From positions 434,001 to 498,000 of the forward strand of contig CAWCXA010000007.1 of the NCBI GenBank assembly GCA_963799425.1: a stretch of DNA of 64,000 nucleotides, in the 5' to 3' direction. Origin of the DNA: CAVWSM01 sp963799425. Lineage in GTDB: Bacteria > Actinomycetota > Actinomycetes > Jiangellales > Jiangellaceae. Below the pieces are notes generated by a model. The model was not told the DNA's origin, searched no databases, and saw only the letters and a list, made by a program, of their open reading frames with translations. Below, piece by piece: positions 27,005 to 38,380 of the stretch (positions are counted from its first letter, which is position 1; every line of letters begins with the position of its first letter). The position numbers were made by a program, and so were the translations under genes.

Positions 27005-27010
<6 letters not shown>
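26925..27010 (-). repeat. Near-palindromic intergenic repeat, copy 2
   Basis: Read on the minus strand this copy starts GAATGACCACGT (27010-26999), then AGCAGGTT, CTCCCCCGCA, CCAGG and GGTGGTGCGGGG, the same blocks in the same order as copy 1. The far terminal repeat is degenerate. The first bases overlap the coxL stop codon (GAA TGA), so the element supplies the end of coxL. Its hairpin would sit between coxL and xdhC-YHS in the operon mRNA. Confidence 0.75.
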
Positions 27011-29382
<2,372 letters not shown>

Positions 29383-29386
<4 letters not shown>

Positions 29387-29883
29387 GACGAGGTCACCTC
29401 CGCATCGACAGCAGTGGACGCGGCAGCCGGGTGCTCGGCGGCCCATTGGATCGCACGCACGATGTTTTCGTAGCCGGTGCAGCGGCACAGGTTGCCCGAG
29501 ATCGCCTCGCGGATCTCGTCATTGCTCGGGTGCGGGTTGTCATCGAGCAGGCGACGAGCGGTGAGCATCATGCCCGGAGTACAGAAGCCGCACTGAAGGC
29601 CATGCTCGGTCATGAAGCCTTGCTGGATGGGGTCTAGCTCGCCGTCACGCTCCAGCCCTTCGACAGTCAACACCTCGTGGCCATCTGCCATTGCGGCCAG
29701 CACGGTGCAGCTCTTGGCAGGCAGTCCGTCGAGCTGGACGACGCACACGCCGCAGTTGGACGTGTCGCAGCCCAAATGCGTGCCAGTCAGCCCGAGCTCG
29801 TCGCGCAGGAAGTGAACCAGCAAGAGCCGTGGCTCCACGTCGCGGGTGTAGGTCGTGCCATTGACGGTCACCGAGACCTGCAT
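29383..29883 (-). CDS. coxS: Carbon monoxide dehydrogenase small subunit, 2x[2Fe-2S]
   Basis: The 166-residue protein has an N-terminal plant-ferredoxin-like [2Fe-2S] domain with Cys39, 44, 47 and 59 ('GCDTSNCGVC'). The C-terminal helical [2Fe-2S] domain has Cys98, 101, 133 and 135 ('CGFCTPGM', 'NLCRCTGYEN'). It relays electrons from the molybdenum centre to FAD on CoxM. Eight of eight cluster ligands are present. It lies just downstream of coxM and overlaps coxL by 4 nt. Confidence 0.94.
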
Positions 29884-29886
29884 CGT

Positions 29887-30766
29887 TCACGCCTCCTGTC
29901 CGCGGCTGCGGGCGATGGCCGAACGCAGTCGCCCGTTTGACCAACTCTCCCGCAAGCACGCGCTTGTAGTCAGCCGGCCCGCGCTGGTCGGTGTAGGGGT
30001 CGCACTCGGCCGAGGCTGTCTGTGCGGCCAGCTCGAGTGTCTCGTCGTCGGCGACGCGACCGCGGATTGCGTCCTCGGTCTGCGGGGCGACCGAGTGCGG
30101 AGCTCCGACTGCGGCCAGCCCGATGCCCGACTCGCTGATGGTGTCGCCGTCCAGCCAGACCACTGCGCCGGCGGCCGCGACCGCGTAGTCGCCGGCTCGC
30201 CGCTCGACCTTGGTGTAGGCGCTGCCGGCTCCGGCTCGGATCGGGATCTGGATCTCGGTGACGATTTCGGCCGGGCCTGCGACTGTTTCGAAGGGCCCGG
30301 TCTGGAACTCCCGTACGGGCACAATGCGCTCGCCACTGGAGCTGCGGATCACGACATCTGCGCGTAGCGCACCGAGCACCGCTGACATGTCCTCGGCGGG
30401 GTCGGCATGGCAAATCGACCCGCCGACCGTGCCGCGGTTGCGCACGACCGGGTCTGCGATGACGCGCTCCGCGTCGTGCAGGATGCGGTAGTGCTCGGCG
30501 ACGACCGCGGATGCGAGCACATCAGAATGCCGGGTCATGGCGCCGATGTGGAGGGTCTCACCATCTACCCAGATGCGCTGTAGATCCGTGAGCTCGTTGA
30601 TGTCGATCAGAACCTCGGGCGATGCCAGCCGCAGCTTCATCATCGGGAGCAGGCTGTGCCCTCCGGCGATCAGTCGGGACTCGTCGCCATGCTGTTCAAG
30701 CAGGGCGATCGCGTTGTCGATGCTCGTCGCGCGCTCGTAGTCAAAGGGGGGCGGTAGCTGCATCAC
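29887..30766 (-). CDS. coxM: Carbon monoxide dehydrogenase medium (FAD) subunit, frameshift near 3' end
   Basis: This subunit has the family's two FAD-binding motifs, 'AGGHSLLPMMKLRLASP' and 'TVGGSICHADPAEDMSAVL'. The expected C-terminus ('RATA…AIARSRGQEA', stop at 29887) lies in a different frame from the body. One extra base, probably in TTCGGCC near 29922, explains the shift, and its removal gives 292 residues, the usual CoxM length. Without correction the frame runs on into coxS. The start is GTG 30766 or ATG 30763, which overlaps the stop of the ABM gene (TGATG). CoxM accepts electrons from CoxS and reduces the quinone pool. Confidence 0.88.
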
Positions 30767-31059
30767 TTCACCGCCAAGACGTCGACGGTGCGGATGTCTG
30801 GTGCCTTGGCGAGCAGGTCGTCGGCAACGTTGCCCAATGCCGTCGGGATCTGGCCCCCGAGGTGCGCTTGCCGCCCCGTTTCATCGTCGAAGGTGTCGAA
30901 GATGCCGTACTGGGTGTCGCTGATCTTGAAGGCGTACCAGGTCACTGTGCCGGACTCGGCTGCGGCGAGTGCTCGTCCGCTTTCGAGAAAGGCGCCAAGT
31001 TCGGGCCCCTTGTCCGGCTTTGCGTCGAGTAGTGCAAGAACACCTAATGTCGGGCTCAT
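30763..31059 (-). CDS. Antibiotic-biosynthesis-monooxygenase (ABM)-like domain protein
   Basis: The 98-residue ferredoxin-like ABM domain ('LLDAKPDKGPELGAFLESGRALAAAESGTVTWYAFKISDTQYGIFDTFDDETG…') resembles YgiN-type quinol monooxygenases. It is the first gene of the minus-strand CO dehydrogenase operon and overlaps coxM by one base, so co-expression is clear. A role in quinone chemistry would suit an enzyme that reduces quinones, but this is inference. The ATG at 31059 is chosen because upstream sequence shows no family character. Confidence 0.8.
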   Translation of the reverse strand: MSPTLGVLALLDAKPDKGPELGAFLESGRALAAAESGTVTWYAFKISDTQYGIFDTFDDETGRQAHLGGQIPTALGNVADDLLAKAPDIRTVDVLAVK

Positions 31060-31115
31060 ACGGACACTCCCTCCCGGATGAGTCCACCGTAAGAAATAGG
31101 AAGGCCGGACGGCTA

Positions 31116-31131
31116 GTGGCGGACCCGCCAC
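31116..31131. promoter_or_regulatory. Inverted repeat between the two cox-type operons
   Basis: GTGGCGG (31116-31122) and CCGCCAC (31125-31131) form a perfect 7-2-7 inverted repeat in the 73-bp gap between the divergent ABM gene and the AraC/GlxA-type regulator gene. The position suits an operator for one or both directions. Confidence 0.45.
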
Positions 31132-31150
31132 GTTGGGTACCGTTTCCGAC

Positions 31151-32140
31151 GTGGAGGTCGCGGTTCTCGCCGTGGATGGCTGCTTCGACTCCGGACTCTC
31201 GGCAGTCGTCGATGTCCTTGCGACGGCAAATGCTTTGCGGCACGACGTGCCTGCCCCGCCCCCGGAGTTCGCTGTCACGATCGTGGGCCTGGCCGACCGC
31301 GTACGCACCGGCAACGGTCTGCTCGTCGAGACCAAGCCAGCCGGCCGAGGGACGCACCGGCCCGACCTGCTCGTCATGCCCGCGCTGGGGCTGAAGAGCT
31401 CCGACGAGATCATCGAGACGGTGTGCGACCACCCGGCACTCGAGCTCATCCGCGATGTACGGGCGCACGGTTCGGAGCTGGCCGGCGCCTGCACGGGCAC
31501 CTTCTTTCTGGCCGAGTCGGGCGTGCTCGACGGGCTGCTGGCCACCACCACGTGGTGGCTGGGTCCGGTGTTTCGCGGCCGCTACCCTGCGGTGATCCTG
31601 GACGAGACCCGCACCGTTGCGCGCGACTCGCGGGTGACGACGGCGGGGGCAGCCTTCGCGCACATCGACCTTGCCTTGTCGATCGTGCACCGCCGCAGCC
31701 CGACCTTGGCCGAGCTCACCGCCCGCTACCTCGTCACGGGCGACCGACCGTCGCAGTCGGCTTTCGCGGTGCCGGCGCTGCTCGCCCAGGCCGACCCCAC
31801 GATGGCGGCGTTCGAGCGATGGGTACGAAAGCGGCTCACCCAGCCCCTGCAGATTTCCGTGGCGGCGCGTGACCTCGGCATCAGCGAACGGACACTGCAG
31901 CGGACGACGTCGTCGGTGGTGGGCATGAGCCCGCTCGACTTCGTGCACGAGGTGCGGCTGGACGAGGCGACCTATTTGCTGCGCAACTCCTCGATGTCGG
32001 CCAACGCGGTCGCGGCCGCGGTCGGCTACCGCAACGCCGGCACCCTGCGCGCGCTCGTGCGCAAACGGCGCAACAGCACGTTGCGGGCGCTGCGTGCCCG
32101 GCGCCCGACGATCAGCAACGGCAACGGAGGCGATCGCTGA
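31151..32140 (+). CDS. GlxA-type transcriptional regulator (DJ-1/PfpI plus AraC HTH)
   Basis: The 329-residue protein has an N-terminal DJ-1/PfpI-like domain ('VLAVDGCFDSGLSAVVDVLATANAL', then 'SELAGACTGTFFLAESGVLDG' with the nucleophile-elbow Cys). The C-terminal AraC/XylS helix-turn-helix region includes 'SERTLQRTTSSVVGMSPLDFVHEVRLDEA'. Such regulators usually activate neighbouring catabolic genes. It is the first gene of the plus-strand operon, its stop overlaps the xdhC start (TGATG), and it is divergent from the form I operon, so it could control both. GTG 31151 or TTG 31133 may be the start. Confidence 0.87.
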   Translation: MEVAVLAVDGCFDSGLSAVVDVLATANALRHDVPAPPPEFAVTIVGLADRVRTGNGLLVETKPAGRGTHRPDLLVMPALGLKSSDEIIETVCDHPALELIRDVRAHGSELAGACTGTFFLAESGVLDGLLATTTWWLGPVFRGRYPAVILDETRTVARDSRVTTAGAAFAHIDLALSIVHRRSPTLAELTARYLVTGDRPSQSAFAVPALLAQADPTMAAFERWVRKRLTQPLQISVAARDLGISERTLQRTTSSVVGMSPLDFVHEVRLDEATYLLRNSSMSANAVAAAVGYRNAGTLRALVRKRRNSTLRALRARRPTISNGNGGDR

Positions 32141-33270
32141 TGCGAGACGTTGTAGCCGAGCTCCTGGCCTGGTGGCAGTCCGGAGCGACCGTCGGAGTCG
32201 GCACCGTCGTCGAGACCTGGAAGTCAGCGCCTCGCCAGCCGGGTGCATCCATGGCGGTCGGGCCCGACGGCACGGTCGTCGGCAGCGTGTCGGGAGGGTG
32301 TGTCGAGGGTGCCGTCTACGAGCTGGCGACAGAGGTCCGCGAGGGGGGTCCCGCTCGCCTGCAGCGCTATGGCGTCAGTGATGACGACGCGTTCGCGGTC
32401 GGGCTGACCTGCGGAGGCATCATCGACATCTTCGTCGAGCCCATCAGTCGACGTTCGTTCCCGGATTTCGACGAGGTTGCCGCCGACATCAACGCCGGTC
32501 AGCCGGTCGCCGTGGCGACCTTCGTGGATGGTGTGCCCGACGACCAGCGCGGCGCCCGGTTGGTCGTACGGCCGGGTTCGACGACCGGCACGCTGGGCTC
32601 CGAGCGGCTCGACGAGGCGGTGCGTGACGACGTCCGCGGGCTGCTGCAACAGGGTCGTACGGGACTGATCCGTTACGGACGGCACGGGGAGCGGCGCCTC
32701 GACGACGTGGCAGTGTTCGCCGCGTCCTACGCCCCACGCCCACGCATGATCGTCTTTGGCGCCATCGACTTTGCCGCGGCGGTCGCGCGGATCGGCTCGT
32801 TCCTGGGCTACCGGGTCACGGTGTGTGACGCGCGGCCGACGTTCGCGACGGCCAAGCGCTTCCCGTTCGCCGACGAGGTCGTGGTCCAGTGGCCACATGA
32901 CTACCTGGCCAGCACCGAGGTCGACGAGCGCACGGTGGTGTGCGTGCTGACCCACGACCCGAAGTTCGACGTCCCGCTGCTCGAGCTCGCCCTTCGGTTG
33001 CCGTTGGCGTATATCGGTGCGATGGGGTCGCGTCGCACCAACGACGTCCGTATCGCGCAGCTGCGTGAGCGCGGCGTCTCAGAAGCGGAGCTCGCGCGGC
33101 TGCACGCACCGATCGGGCTCGACATCGGTTCTCGCACGCCCGAGGAGACGGCGGTGTCCATCGCCAGCGAGATCATCGCGGCCCGCTGGGGCGGCTCGGG
33201 TGAGCCGTTGCGTGCGACCGAAGGCGCCATCCACCACGACGTCTCCACGGCAGCCGCCGTCCCCCGCTGA
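32140..33270 (+). CDS. XdhC/CoxI-family molybdenum cofactor maturation protein
   Basis: The 376-residue protein contains the full XdhC_CoxI pattern: 'GTVVETWKSAPRQPGASMAV', 'GSVSGGCVEGAVYE', 'LTCGGIIDIFVEP', and a Rossmann domain 'MIVFGAIDFAAAVARIGSFLGYRV' ending in 'GLDIGSRTPEETAVSIASEIIA'. It would bind and sulfurate the molybdenum cofactor for the adjacent hydroxylase. This is the second xdhC-type gene in the window; unlike the first it has no YHS domain. It is translationally coupled to the regulator gene. Confidence 0.9.
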   Translation: MRDVVAELLAWWQSGATVGVGTVVETWKSAPRQPGASMAVGPDGTVVGSVSGGCVEGAVYELATEVREGGPARLQRYGVSDDDAFAVGLTCGGIIDIFVEPISRRSFPDFDEVAADINAGQPVAVATFVDGVPDDQRGARLVVRPGSTTGTLGSERLDEAVRDDVRGLLQQGRTGLIRYGRHGERRLDDVAVFAASYAPRPRMIVFGAIDFAAAVARIGSFLGYRVTVCDARPTFATAKRFPFADEVVVQWPHDYLASTEVDERTVVCVLTHDPKFDVPLLELALRLPLAYIGAMGSRRTNDVRIAQLRERGVSEAELARLHAPIGLDIGSRTPEETAVSIASEIIAARWGGSGEPLRATEGAIHHDVSTAAAVPR

Positions 33271-33317
33271 CGACTGTCGCGATCGTGCTCTTGCGGGGAC
33301 CCTGATTTCGGACTTTC

Positions 33318-33331
33318 GTTGTGCCCACAAC
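33318..33331 (+). promoter_or_regulatory. Inverted repeat GTTGTG-CC-CACAAC upstream of second coxS
   Basis: A perfect 6-2-6 inverted repeat occupies 33318-33331, 23 bp before the ATG of the plus-strand coxS-like gene. It may be an operator or a weak internal control point after xdhC. Confidence 0.38.
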
Positions 33332-33353
33332 TTCATGTCGGCGGGGAGGATCC

Positions 33354-33830
33354 ATGGCACGGATCAGTGTGATGGTCGACGGGGTGGCCTACGAGGACGA
33401 GGTCGAACCTCGGGTCTTGCTCGTCCACTACCTCCGGGAACGCCTAGGCAAGGTCGGCACGGTCGTCGGTTGCGACACAAGCAACTGTGGTGCGTGCACG
33501 GTCCTGCTCGACGGCAAGAGCGTGAAGAGCTGCGCGGTGCTGGCTGTCCAGGCCGACGGGTCGACGATCACGACCATCGAGGGGCTGGCAACCGACGGGC
33601 AGCTCCATCCAGTCCAGCGAGCCTTCCACGAGCAGCACGCGCTGCAGTGCGGCTTCTGCACACCGGGCATGGTGCTTGCCGCCTGCGATCTGTTGAGTGA
33701 GCACCCGCAGCCCAGCGAGACGGAGATCCGCGAGGGCATCGAGGGCAACCTCTGTCGCTGCACTGGATACCAGAACATCGTGCGCGCGGTGCAGGCCGCG
33801 GCCGCCGAGATGTCGGGGAGGACGTCATGA
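33354..33830 (+). CDS. CoxS-like [2Fe-2S] subunit of form II molybdo-hydroxylase
   Basis: The 158-residue protein has the same two-domain iron-sulfur layout as CoxS: Cys40, 45, 48 and 60 ('GCDTSNCGAC') and Cys99, 102, 134 and 136 ('CGFCTPGM', 'NLCRCTGYQN'). It carries electrons from the large subunit to the FAD subunit. The ATG at 33354 has GGGGAGGA 4 nt upstream and is preferred over the open frame from 33321. It overlaps the large-subunit gene by 4 nt. Confidence 0.92.
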   Translation: MARISVMVDGVAYEDEVEPRVLLVHYLRERLGKVGTVVGCDTSNCGACTVLLDGKSVKSCAVLAVQADGSTITTIEGLATDGQLHPVQRAFHEQHALQCGFCTPGMVLAACDLLSEHPQPSETEIREGIEGNLCRCTGYQNIVRAVQAAAAEMSGRTS

Positions 33831-36229
33831 CGACCGTTGCCGAGCGCCGGTCCGCCGCCGAGACGCCGCGCGAGATCGGCAGGGCGCGCAGGCGCAAAGA
33901 AGACGCGCACTTCCTCACCGGACGCACCACCTGGACTGACAACATCACGTTGCCCGGTTTGCTGCACCTCGCGATACTGCGCAGTCCGATGGCGCACGCC
34001 AAGATCACATCGATAAACGTCTCGCCGGCGTTGCAACGGCCTGGGGTGATCGCTGCGTTCTCCGGCGGGGACTTCGCCGACGTGCAGGGCTCGATGCCAT
34101 GCGCCTGGCCAGTCACCGAGGACACTGTCAACCCGGGCCACCCGCCTGTCGCTGTCGACCAGGTCAACCATGTCGGTGAGGCTGTGGCCATCGTCGTGGC
34201 CCGCGACAAGGCCAGCGCGGAGGACGCGCTCGAGGCAATCGAGATCGACTACGACCCGCTGCCGGTGGTGCTCGACATGGAGGCCGCTGTCGCCGATGGT
34301 GCGCCGCTCGTGCACCCGAACACCGAGTCAAACAGGTCCTACACCTGGACCTTCGAGTCCGGGGCCGCCGGCACCGGCGAGTCAATCGACGACGCGCTCG
34401 CCAATGCGGAAGTAACCGTCAAACGGCGCATCCGCCAGCAGCGGCTCATCCCGGCCTTCATGGAGCCGCGCTCGACGGTCGTGCAGCCGGTCGGCGAGGG
34501 TGTGACCATCTGGTCGTCGACCCAGATCCCGCACATCCTGAGGGTCTTCGCGGCACTCAACTTTGGCATACCCGAGAACAAGATCCGGGTTATCGCGCCT
34601 GATGTCGGGGGCGGGTTCGGCGGCAAGCTACAGGTCCCTCCGGAGGAGTACATCTGCATCATGGTTGCCCGCCGGCTCGGCAAGCCGGTGAAATTCACCG
34701 AGTCGCGCAGCGAATGCATGATGAGCTGTCACCACGGCCGCGACCACGTCCAAGAGATCACCCTGACCGCCAGGCGCGACGGCACCTTCACCGGGCTGGA
34801 CGTGCACATCTACGCCAACATGGGCGCCTACCTGCGCATCATCACGCCTGGCACGCCGATCCTGGGCGCGTTCATGTACAACGCGATCTACAAGCTCCCG
34901 GCCTACCGTTTCGTCTGCGAGGGCGTCTTCACAACGACGACGCCAACAGACGCCTACCGTGGGGCCGGCCGTCCCGAGGCCACGTTTGCCATCGAACGCA
35001 TCGTCGACGAGATGGCGGTCGAGCTCGGTATGGATCCGCTCGAGCTGCGCCGCAAGAACTGGATCACCCACGAGGAGTTCCCGTTCACCACCGTCTCCGG
35101 CATCACCTACGACAGCGGCAACTACGAGGCGGCTACCGACAAGGCTCTCGCCCTGATCGGCTGGGACGAGCTCAAACGCGAGCAGGCTGAGCGCCGCGAG
35201 CGCAACGACCCGGTCCAGCTCGGGCTCGGGATCTCCACCTACACCGAGCTGTGCGGGTGGGCACCTTCGCGGCTCCTCGGTGCTCTGCGTTACGTCGGCG
35301 GCGGATGGGACAGCGCGTCCGTACGCGTTCTCGCGACCGGCAAGGTCGAGGTCGTCACAGGAACCAGCCCGCACGGTCAAGGACACGAGACAGTGTGGAG
35401 CCAGATCGTGGCCGACCGGCTGGGCGTGCCGTTCGAAGACGTCGAGGTGTTCCACGGCGACACGTTGGCGTCCGCGAAGGGCTGGGACACGTACGGCTCA
35501 CGCGGCGTCGCGGTCGGTGCCATCTCGGTGTTGCTTGCGGCAGAGAAGGTCGCCGAGAAGGCTCGTACGTTCGCCGCGCACATGCTGGAGGCGAGCGTTG
35601 ACGACGTCCAGTTCGTGGACGGTGTCTTCCGCGTCAAGGGCTCGCCGGAGCCCGTCAAGACGATCCAGGAGGTCGCGTTCGCAGCATTCGCCGCGCACGA
35701 CTACCCGGAGGGCGTCGAGGCCGATCTCAACGCCGACGCAACATACGACCCGCTCGCCCTGTCGTTCCCACACGGAACCCATCTGTGTGCAGTCGAGGTC
35801 GACACCGAAACCGGTCGGGTGACGATCCGCAAGTACGTCTGCGTGGACGACTGCGGGGTGGTGCTCAACCCCCTCATCGTCGAGGGCCAAGTGCACGGGG
35901 GTGTGGCGCAGGGCATCTCGCAGGCCTTGTTCGAGGAGGCGGTCTACGACGACGCCGGCAACCTCACCACTGGGACGCTGGTCGACTACCTGATCCCGTC
36001 CGCCGCCGACCTGCCGTCGTTCGTCACCGACCACACGGTGAGCCCGTCCACCACCAACCCGCTGGGCGTCAAGGGCGTGGGCGAGGCGGGCACGATTGCC
36101 GCGACGCCGGCAGTGGTAAATGCGGTGCTCGATGCGTTGCGGCCGCTGGGTGTCAGGGACATCGATATGCCATGCAGCCCGGAGCGGGTATGGCGGGCGA
36201 TCTCGACTGCACAGGGAGGTGCGCAATGA
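33827..36229 (+). CDS. Xanthine-dehydrogenase-family large subunit, form II CoxL-like
   Basis: The 800-residue molybdenum subunit has an N-terminal a/b hammerhead ('RRRKEDAHFLTGRTTWTDNITLPGLLH') and the active-site segment AYRGAGR (residues 376-382), the form II signature. The copper-binding Cys of form I is absent. 'GVKGVGEAGTIAATP' supplies the molybdenum-adjacent Glu. Form II enzymes are often annotated as CO dehydrogenases, but their substrates are mostly unknown; some related enzymes oxidise aldehydes or N-heterocycles. Both overlapping neighbours are its own subunits, so the complex is complete. Confidence 0.92.
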   Translation: MTTVAERRSAAETPREIGRARRRKEDAHFLTGRTTWTDNITLPGLLHLAILRSPMAHAKITSINVSPALQRPGVIAAFSGGDFADVQGSMPCAWPVTEDTVNPGHPPVAVDQVNHVGEAVAIVVARDKASAEDALEAIEIDYDPLPVVLDMEAAVADGAPLVHPNTESNRSYTWTFESGAAGTGESIDDALANAEVTVKRRIRQQRLIPAFMEPRSTVVQPVGEGVTIWSSTQIPHILRVFAALNFGIPENKIRVIAPDVGGGFGGKLQVPPEEYICIMVARRLGKPVKFTESRSECMMSCHHGRDHVQEITLTARRDGTFTGLDVHIYANMGAYLRIITPGTPILGAFMYNAIYKLPAYRFVCEGVFTTTTPTDAYRGAGRPEATFAIERIVDEMAVELGMDPLELRRKNWITHEEFPFTTVSGITYDSGNYEAATDKALALIGWDELKREQAERRERNDPVQLGLGISTYTELCGWAPSRLLGALRYVGGGWDSASVRVLATGKVEVVTGTSPHGQGHETVWSQIVADRLGVPFEDVEVFHGDTLASAKGWDTYGSRGVAVGAISVLLAAEKVAEKARTFAAHMLEASVDDVQFVDGVFRVKGSPEPVKTIQEVAFAAFAAHDYPEGVEADLNADATYDPLALSFPHGTHLCAVEVDTETGRVTIRKYVCVDDCGVVLNPLIVEGQVHGGVAQGISQALFEEAVYDDAGNLTTGTLVDYLIPSAADLPSFVTDHTVSPSTTNPLGVKGVGEAGTIAATPAVVNAVLDALRPLGVRDIDMPCSPERVWRAISTAQGGAQ

Positions 36230-37080
36230 TCCCGGCGTTCGACTACTTACGCCCGTCATCGGTCGCCGACGCGGTCAGTGCCCTCGCGGACGCGGGCGAG
36301 GACGGCAAGGTTCTGGCCGGCGGCCAATCGCTGCTGCCCGTGCTGCAGCAGCGGCTCGCCTACCCCGAGACTCTGATCGACATTGGACGCATCGCCGAGC
36401 TTCGGGGCGTGCACGACGACGCTGACGCGATCGTCATTGGGGCCATGACGACACATGACGAGGTGCTGAACGACGCGCTCGTCAAGGAGCACGTGCCACT
36501 GTTGGGGCAGGCGGCGGCGACCGTCGGTGACCGACAGGTGCGGCACCGCGGCACGCTGGGTGGATCGTTAGCGCACGCTGACCCGGCGGGAGACATGCCT
36601 TCGGTCGCGCTGACACTGGACGCAACCATGCTCGTCACCGGCCCCCGTGGGGAACGGACGATCGCGGCGAAGGACTTCTTCACCGACTATCTGACAACGG
36701 CGCTCGGCGCGGGGGAGATCCTCACGGCCGTGCGCATCCCTAAGCTCGGTGACGGGTGGTCCACTCACTACGAGAAATTCACTTGGACGGCGCAGGCGTG
36801 GGCGATCGTCGGTGTGGCGGCGGCCGTACGTCGTGACAACGGGTCGATCGCTGAGGCGCGCATCGGCCTCAGCAACATGGGTTCGACACCGCTGCGGGCA
36901 TCGGCAGTCGAGGCGGCGCTGGCCGGGGTGGCCGCGTCGGCTGACGCAGTGGCGGTGGCGAGCGCGCACGCGCCTGATGGGACGCACCCACCCAGCGACC
37001 TCGGAGGGCAAGCCGATTACCGCACTCATCTGGCAAGCGTGCTGACCAGGCGGGCTGTCAGCGTGGCGGCGGGGATCTGA
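36226..37080 (+). CDS. CoxM-like FAD subunit of form II molybdo-hydroxylase
   Basis: The 284-residue protein matches CoxM, with 'LAGGQSLLPVLQQRLAYPETLIDIG' and 'TLGGSLAHADPAGDMPSVALTLDA' as the two FAD-binding motifs. Its ATG overlaps the end of the large-subunit gene (ATGA), and its TGA overlaps the coxG ATG. It completes the LMS trio of the plus-strand operon. Unlike coxM in the other operon, its frame is intact. Confidence 0.92.
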   Translation: MIPAFDYLRPSSVADAVSALADAGEDGKVLAGGQSLLPVLQQRLAYPETLIDIGRIAELRGVHDDADAIVIGAMTTHDEVLNDALVKEHVPLLGQAAATVGDRQVRHRGTLGGSLAHADPAGDMPSVALTLDATMLVTGPRGERTIAAKDFFTDYLTTALGAGEILTAVRIPKLGDGWSTHYEKFTWTAQAWAIVGVAAAVRRDNGSIAEARIGLSNMGSTPLRASAVEAALAGVAASADAVAVASAHAPDGTHPPSDLGGQADYRTHLASVLTRRAVSVAAGI

Positions 37081-37766
37081 TGAAGCTCGAGCATTCCTTC
37101 TCCGTCCCGGCCAGTGTCGACGACGCCTGGTCGACGCTCACTGACATCGAACGCGTGGCGCCGTGCATGCCTGGCGCCACCCTGGAGAGCGTGGAGGGCG
37201 ACGAGTTCACGGGATCGGTCAAAGTCAAGCTGGGGCCGATTGGTTTGACCTACAAGGGAAAGGCGCAATGGCTGGAGAAGGACGACGTCGCCCATCGCGC
37301 GGTCATCCGCGCGCAGGGCAAGGACGCGCGCGGTAACAGCACGGCCGCGGCAACCATCACGACGTCATTGCAGCCAAGCGGCGACGCAGGTGGCACCAAG
37401 GTCGACGTGCTCACCGATCTCGACATCACCGGGAAGCCGGCACAGTTCGGTCGTGGCGTCATGGTCGACGTCGGCAACAAGCTCATTGGGCAGTTTGCCG
37501 ACTGTTTGGCCGGGAAGCTGGGTGTGGCGGACGCTGCTTCCGCCGAGCCGTCGCCAACTCCTGCTGGCGCGAGTGCGCCAATGGAAACGCCTGTCGTGCA
37601 ACCTGAGGTCGCGAGGCCTGCAGAGCCAGCGACGACCGAGGTGAAGGAGGCCGAGGCCATCGATCTGCTCAGTGCGGCCGGGCCGGCTCTTGCGAAGCGA
37701 TTGATCCCGGTGGTTGCAGTCGTGGTCGTGCTGGTGGTGATCATCGTCATCTGGGTGGCGAACTGA
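37080..37766 (+). CDS. CoxG-like SRPBCC protein with C-terminal membrane anchor
   Basis: Residues 1-150 form a CoxG-type SRPBCC domain ('MKLEHSFSVPASVDDAWSTLTDIERVAPCMPGATLESVEGDEF'). A Pro/Ala/Glu-rich linker follows, then a C-terminal transmembrane helix ('LIPVVAVVVVLVVIIVIWV'). In Oligotropha CoxG helps anchor CO dehydrogenase to the cytoplasmic membrane; the same role for the form II enzyme is inferred from the visible anchor. It is the last gene of the operon, followed by a strong hairpin. Confidence 0.88.
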   Translation: MKLEHSFSVPASVDDAWSTLTDIERVAPCMPGATLESVEGDEFTGSVKVKLGPIGLTYKGKAQWLEKDDVAHRAVIRAQGKDARGNSTAAATITTSLQPSGDAGGTKVDVLTDLDITGKPAQFGRGVMVDVGNKLIGQFADCLAGKLGVADAASAEPSPTPAGASAPMETPVVQPEVARPAEPATTEVKEAEAIDLLSAAGPALAKRLIPVVAVVVVLVVIIVIWVAN

Positions 37767-37794
37767 GCAGCCGTACGTCGCCACCTGGACGTGC

Positions 37795-37827
37795 GAGTGT
37801 CCACGCCGTTGGTCGGCGTGGACACTC
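37795..37827. terminator. Bidirectional terminator-like hairpin after coxG-like gene
   Basis: Arms 37795-37808 and 37814-37827 pair perfectly over 14 bp around a 5-nt loop. It lies between the stop of the coxG-like gene and the end of the convergent small gene. Confidence 0.75.
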
Positions 37828-37841
37828 CAATGTGGGACGGA

Positions 37842-38075
37842 TCAGCTCCTGAGGGTGGCTACGACGTCCTGCAGCTGGGCCTTCTGGTCCTCGGGAAGGT
37901 TGGCGGCCCTTGCTCGTAGGTCGTCCATCGCGTCGGCCACCTTGGCCCGCGAGTCAGGGTCCAGCCCTGCGACCTTCTCCTTGATCTCGGCGATCACTTC
38001 CTTTGCGCGCTCCGGATTGTCGATGACCGCGGTCTGAAGCTTGGTGATGAAGTCACCGACCTCCATGGGGTCCAT
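37842..38075 (-). CDS. Small charged helical protein of unknown function
   Basis: The 77-residue protein (ATG 38075, or 38066) is almost entirely helical and charged ('DNPERAKEVIAEIKEKVAGLDPDSRAKVADAMDDLRARAANLPEDQKAQLQDVV' shows three helix-turn units). No signal, membrane segment or known domain is recognised. It converges on the form II operon across a shared hairpin. Good codon pattern and start context support a real gene, with function unknown. Confidence 0.6.
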   Translation of the reverse strand: MDPMEVGDFITKLQTAVIDNPERAKEVIAEIKEKVAGLDPDSRAKVADAMDDLRARAANLPEDQKAQLQDVVATLRS

Positions 38076-38380
38076 AGCTTCCACCGTCCCTGACAGTGGC
38101 GGCACCGGACGCACCGCCGGACCGCTCTCCACGCTAGGCGCGAGGTGTAGGTGTCGCGCCCCCGCAGTGACGCGTGCGAAGAGACTTCATCGAGTGGTCC
38201 TGAACCGGTTCCTAGATGCTGGGCCCTCTGTGCGTGCCCTTCGGCTTGTCTGGGCCGATTGCCGCGCGCCTGCCATGATCATCTGGGTCTCGTGGTGGCC
38301 TACTCACCCGGGCCCGCGTGAGCGCGCAAATGGGCCATCACCTTGTGCACAGATCGCCACCATTTGTCTGCCTGACCTGC
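38076..38380. other. Gene-poor 305-bp interval
   Basis: No convincing gene or RNA is seen on either strand. The left part would hold the promoter of the small helical gene and the right end leads into the DUF222/HNH gene. Open frames here are short extensions of neighbours in unrelated frames. Confidence 0.5.

Noticed and set aside
30881..32248. Minus-strand frame of 455 codons across the ABM and regulator genes
   Set aside because: Antisense to the GlxA-type regulator and out of frame with the ABM gene; no domain.
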